A stretch of DNA of 7,476 nt from DATLWN01 sp964492895. Lineage in GTDB: Bacteria; Pseudomonadota; Zetaproteobacteria; Mariprofundales; Mariprofundaceae. The DNA lies in assembly GCA_964492895.1 (NCBI GenBank), contig CAZBLR010000054.1:1-7476 (forward strand). The letters are read 5' to 3'. The notes beneath the pieces are model-generated. The model was not told the origin of the DNA. It worked only from the letters and a program-made list of their open reading frames with translations, and did no database searches. This document shows, piece after piece, positions 5,771-7,476 of this stretch; position 1 is the stretch's first letter, and each line of letters begins with the position of its first letter. The translations under genes and the position numbers were made by a program.

Positions 5771-6429
5771 GTGATCCCGCCCTGGCCGTCCACGACCGCC
5801 TGCTCGCGCATTACGGACCCCAGGGCTGGTGGCCGGCCGACTCCCCCTTCGAGATGATGGTCGGCGCGATCCTGACCCAGAACACCAGCTGGACCAACGT
5901 CGAACGCGCCATCACCCATCTGAAGCAGGCCGGGCTGCTCGGCGCGGCGGCCATCGACGCCTGCGATCGCGAACGCCTGGCTGCGGCCATCCGGCCGTCC
6001 GGCACCTACAACCAGAAGGCGCAGCGGCTGAAGGCCTTCTCCCGCTTCTATCTGCAACACGGCGGCGAGAACGGTATCGCAAGCCTGCCCGAGGCGCGGC
6101 AGGCCCTGCTGGAGATGCACGGCATCGGCCCGGAAACGGCCGACTCGATGCTGCTGTATGCGCTCGATCGGCCCGTGTTCGTCATCGATGCCTATACGCG
6201 CCGCATCTTCGCCCGCCTCGGCCTGACCCCGCCCGATGCCCCGTATCCGGCGCTGCAGGCCTATTTCCAGTCGCGTCTTCCGGCCTCGGTGCCGCTGTTC
6301 AAGGAATACCATGCCCTGATCGTCGCCCACGCCAAGCAGCATTGCCGCACACGGCCGCTGTGTGCCGGTTGCCCGCTTCTGCCCGGCTGCGCCCACGGCC
6401 CCGGCGTTCTGCGTCCGGCGGCCGCGTGA
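5767..6429 (+). CDS. Endonuclease III-related HhH-GPD DNA glycosylase (COG2231-like), Lys-less, with Fe-S motif
   Basis: Predicted 220-residue base-excision repair protein. The N-terminal part WWPADSPFEMMVGAILTQNT (about 20-39) resembles the endonuclease III-related group that includes Helicobacter pylori MagIII (HP0602). The helix-hairpin-helix has MHGIGPETADSMLLYAL, with catalytic Asp at D141 in VIDAYTRR. Where E. coli endonuclease III has its Schiff-base lysine (K120, 18 residues before D138), this protein has E123, also 18 before the Asp. A monofunctional glycosylase without lyase activity is therefore expected, possibly acting on alkylated bases. Cysteines 193, 199, 202 and 208 form C-x5-C-x2-C-x5-C, one residue shorter than the classical C-x6-C-x2-C-x5-C [4Fe-4S] loop. 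The start is TTG 5767, overlapping the rluB stop as TTGA. The substrate is not known from sequence. Confidence 0.88.
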   Translation: MSDPALAVHDRLLAHYGPQGWWPADSPFEMMVGAILTQNTSWTNVERAITHLKQAGLLGAAAIDACDRERLAAAIRPSGTYNQKAQRLKAFSRFYLQHGGENGIASLPEARQALLEMHGIGPETADSMLLYALDRPVFVIDAYTRRIFARLGLTPPDAPYPALQAYFQSRLPASVPLFKEYHALIVAHAKQHCRTRPLCAGCPLLPGCAHGPGVLRPAAA

Positions 6430-6454
6430 GCTGCCGACGGTGCAGTCCATCCCC

Positions 6455-6483
6455 TTGACGGCATGGGCCCGATGCCTTGGGAT
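6455..6483 (+). promoter_or_regulatory. Weak candidate promoter before the lipoprotein gene
   Basis: A good -35 hexamer TTGACG (6455-6460) is followed 17 bp later by a poor -10, TGGGAT (6478-6483). The region also contains a hairpin GGCAT/ATGCC (6460-6476). It may separate the lipoprotein from the upstream operon, but the -10 is too weak for confidence. Confidence 0.22.
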
Positions 6484-6525
6484 GCACGGCGACCACGATA
6501 CCCCGCCCGGCTGCCTGGAGAGACG

Positions 6526-7092
6526 ATGATGAAAACAACCATGCCGACGATCCTGATCCCCCTGCTGCTCAGCGTGCTGCTCGGCGCCTGCTCGCGGCAC
6601 AGCGAGGACGCCATGCAGGCGCCGCTGAACAAGATCCGCATGATGACCAAGCAGGCGGTCGTCGTCGCCGTGTCGGCCCCGTGCATGGCCACCGCCACCT
6701 CGCGCGACCAGATGGTGCTTGCATCGGCGATGCTGCTCAGGCGCGCCATGGGCGGCCCGGAGATGGCCAAGGTGCACCAGATGATGGCCAAGATGCAGGA
6801 AGGCAAGACGCCGACCGCCGACGAGAGCCTGCACGTGGCCATCCACAGTCTCGGCGGCGATGCCTTCGACTTCCTCGACACCTTCCAGACCAAGGCGCCC
6901 CCGAGCTGCAGCGAGATCCAGCCCCTGAGCTACGCCGCCACGGCGGCGATGCTGCGCGAGGCGCACACCGAAGAGGCGGACAAGCAGGCCCGGCGCATGG
7001 ACAGCGAGGCCACGGCGCTGGAGAAGAACCACCAGCAGGATCCGCACGCCAAGCTGATCGGCACGCTGATCAAGGATCTGCAGAAGGTCTGA
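6526..7092 (+). CDS. Predicted outer- or inner-membrane lipoprotein of unknown function
   Basis: I do not recognise this 188-residue protein. It has a lipoprotein signal: a short Lys/Thr N-region, a hydrophobic core (about residues 9-19, ILIPLLLSVLL) and a lipobox LGAC with the modified cysteine at C22. The residues after it are S-R-H, not Asp, so in an enterobacterial-type Lol system it would favour the outer membrane. The mature part is soluble, helical and Met-rich (about 30-100, with MMAKM-type stretches). Cysteines C53 and C128 could form one disulfide. The charged C-terminal half (about 138-188) looks alpha-helical. A GGAG ribosome-binding site (6517-6520) serves ATG 6526 or ATG 6529, the latter with the better spacing. 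It lies 96 nt after the glycosylase and 60 nt before uvrC, with its own possible terminator. Codon use looks native. Confidence 0.8.
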   Translation: MMKTTMPTILIPLLLSVLLGACSRHSEDAMQAPLNKIRMMTKQAVVVAVSAPCMATATSRDQMVLASAMLLRRAMGGPEMAKVHQMMAKMQEGKTPTADESLHVAIHSLGGDAFDFLDTFQTKAPPSCSEIQPLSYAATAAMLREAHTEEADKQARRMDSEATALEKNHQQDPHAKLIGTLIKDLQKV

Positions 7093-7096
7093 GCCG

Positions 7097-7118
7097 GAGG
7101 AGGCGTACCGGCCTCCTC
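7097..7118 (+). terminator. GC hairpin after the lipoprotein gene, possible terminator
   Basis: GAGGAGGC pairs perfectly with GCCTCCTC (8 bp, plus an outer G-T wobble) around loop GTACCG, starting 4 nt after the stop codon. Position and stability suit a terminator or an mRNA 3'-end stabiliser. There is no T-run after the stem, so it is not a canonical intrinsic terminator and could let transcription pass into uvrC. Confidence 0.45.
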
Positions 7119-7121
7119 TAC

Positions 7122-7135
7122 CACCGGCGCCGGTG
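7122..7135. repeat. Perfect 14-bp palindrome upstream of uvrC
   Basis: CACCGGCGCCGGTG is its own reverse complement and lies 17 nt before the uvrC start, just after the GC hairpin. It could be a regulator-binding dyad over the uvrC promoter or start, or a chance product of high GC content. It does not resemble a LexA box. Confidence 0.4.
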
Positions 7136-7152
7136 ACGCGTAGGATACCGGC

Positions 7153-7476
7153 ATGTGGATCGATCCCCCGATCGCGTTGAACGCGCTGCCGCGCGAGCCC
7201 GGCGTCTACCGCATGCTCGACGGGCGGCGCAAGGTGCTGTATGTCGGCAAGGCGCGCAATCTGAGAAAGCGCGTATCCAGCTACTTCCAGCGCCGGCCGG
7301 ATTCGCCCCGCACCGAGGCCATGGCCGTGCAGATCCGCGACATCGAGGTCACGGTGACCCCGAGCGAGGCCGAGGCGCTGGTGCTCGAGCACAATCTGAT
7401 CAAGCAGCTGAAGCCGCGTTACAACGTGCTGCTCAAGGACGCCAAGTCCTACCCCTACATCCTGCTCACCGACGAG
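7153..7476 (+). CDS. uvrC: UvrABC system protein C, N-terminal part
   Basis: First 108 codons of the excinuclease subunit that cuts damaged DNA on both sides of a lesion during nucleotide excision repair; the gene (about 600 codons in the family) continues past the right edge. The visible part is the GIY-YIG nuclease domain responsible for the 3' incision: LPREPGVYRMLDGRRKVLYV (12-31) and GKARNLRKRVSSYF (32-45). The acidic helix EAEALVLEHNLIKQLKPRYN (72-91) and the block LLKDAKSYPYI follow. Y30, R40 and E79 are the likely counterparts of the catalytic Tyr, Arg and Glu described for the Thermotoga domain. AGGA at 7142-7145 is a reasonable ribosome-binding site for ATG 7153. I see no LexA-type box upstream. 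Confidence 0.95.
   Translation, partial: MWIDPPIALNALPREPGVYRMLDGRRKVLYVGKARNLRKRVSSYFQRRPDSPRTEAMAVQIRDIEVTVTPSEAEALVLEHNLIKQLKPRYNVLLKDAKSYPYILLTDE

Noticed and set aside
6460..6476. GGCAT/ATGCC hairpin after the glycosylase as a terminator
   Set aside because: Only a 5-bp stem, no T-tract, and a loop that is itself a GGGCCC palindrome; too weak to call.
5677..7392. Long minus-strand open frame (571 codons) opposite the glycosylase, lipoprotein and uvrC
   Set aside because: Biased His/Arg/Gly-rich composition and no domain; it spans three well-supported plus-strand genes and the gaps between them, so it is a GC-driven shadow.
1..7476. CRISPR array, tRNA, rRNA, insertion sequence or prophage
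   Set aside because: No regularly spaced repeats of spacer type, no cloverleaf-like sequence, no transposase or integrase motif, and no terminal inverted repeats seen. Gene content is housekeeping plus one efflux operon.

Overview
This window comes from a GC-rich Gram-negative bacterium, most likely a gammaproteobacterium or a close betaproteobacterial relative. The evidence is a tripartite EmrAB-type efflux locus (inner-membrane pump plus periplasmic adaptor, which need an outer membrane), a lipobox lipoprotein, and the gene order trpS-scpA-scpB-rluB, which is typical of proteobacterial chromosomes. It reads as ordinary chromosome. I see no insertion sequence, integrase, CRISPR array, tRNA or rRNA.

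Region 1 (about 1-2124, minus strand) is a drug-efflux operon read leftward: a MarR/SlyA-type regulator, an EmrA/HlyD-type membrane fusion protein, and a DHA2 (EmrB/QacA) major facilitator transporter that runs off the left edge. The regulator and adaptor genes overlap by 4 nt (ATGA), and the adaptor and pump genes are 12 nt apart. An AT-rich promoter just upstream of the regulator is covered by nested palindromes. One of them resembles the SlyA site TTAGCAAGCTAA, so the operon is probably autoregulated. No TolC-type outer-membrane channel gene is in view.

Region 2 (2089-2477) is a 389-nt divergent intergenic region. Besides the efflux promoter and operator it holds three short inverted repeats in a row upstream of trpS, with no convincing protein gene.

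Region 3 (2478-6429, plus strand) is a tight housekeeping operon: trpS, scpA, scpB, rluB and an endonuclease III-related HhH-GPD glycosylase. Neighbouring genes overlap as GTGA, ATGA, a 98-nt overlap, and TTGA, which suggests translational coupling. The operon joins tRNA charging, chromosome condensation (the ScpAB partners of SMC), 23S rRNA pseudouridylation and base-excision repair. Both terminal genes carry four-cysteine motifs expected to bind a [4Fe-4S] cluster. The glycosylase has Glu where endonuclease III has its catalytic Lys. The scpB/rluB overlap encodes an acidic tail in one frame and a basic tail in the other.

Region 4 (6430-7476, plus strand) holds a predicted lipoprotein of unknown function, a strong GC hairpin that could end transcription, a 14-bp perfect palindrome, and the first 108 codons of uvrC (nucleotide excision repair), cut by the right edge.

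No clearly new multi-gene system is visible. The most unusual items are the out-of-frame dual-coding overlap, the putative Fe-S TrpRS, the Lys-less HhH glycosylase, the SlyA-like operator, the structured trpS upstream region and the orphan lipoprotein.
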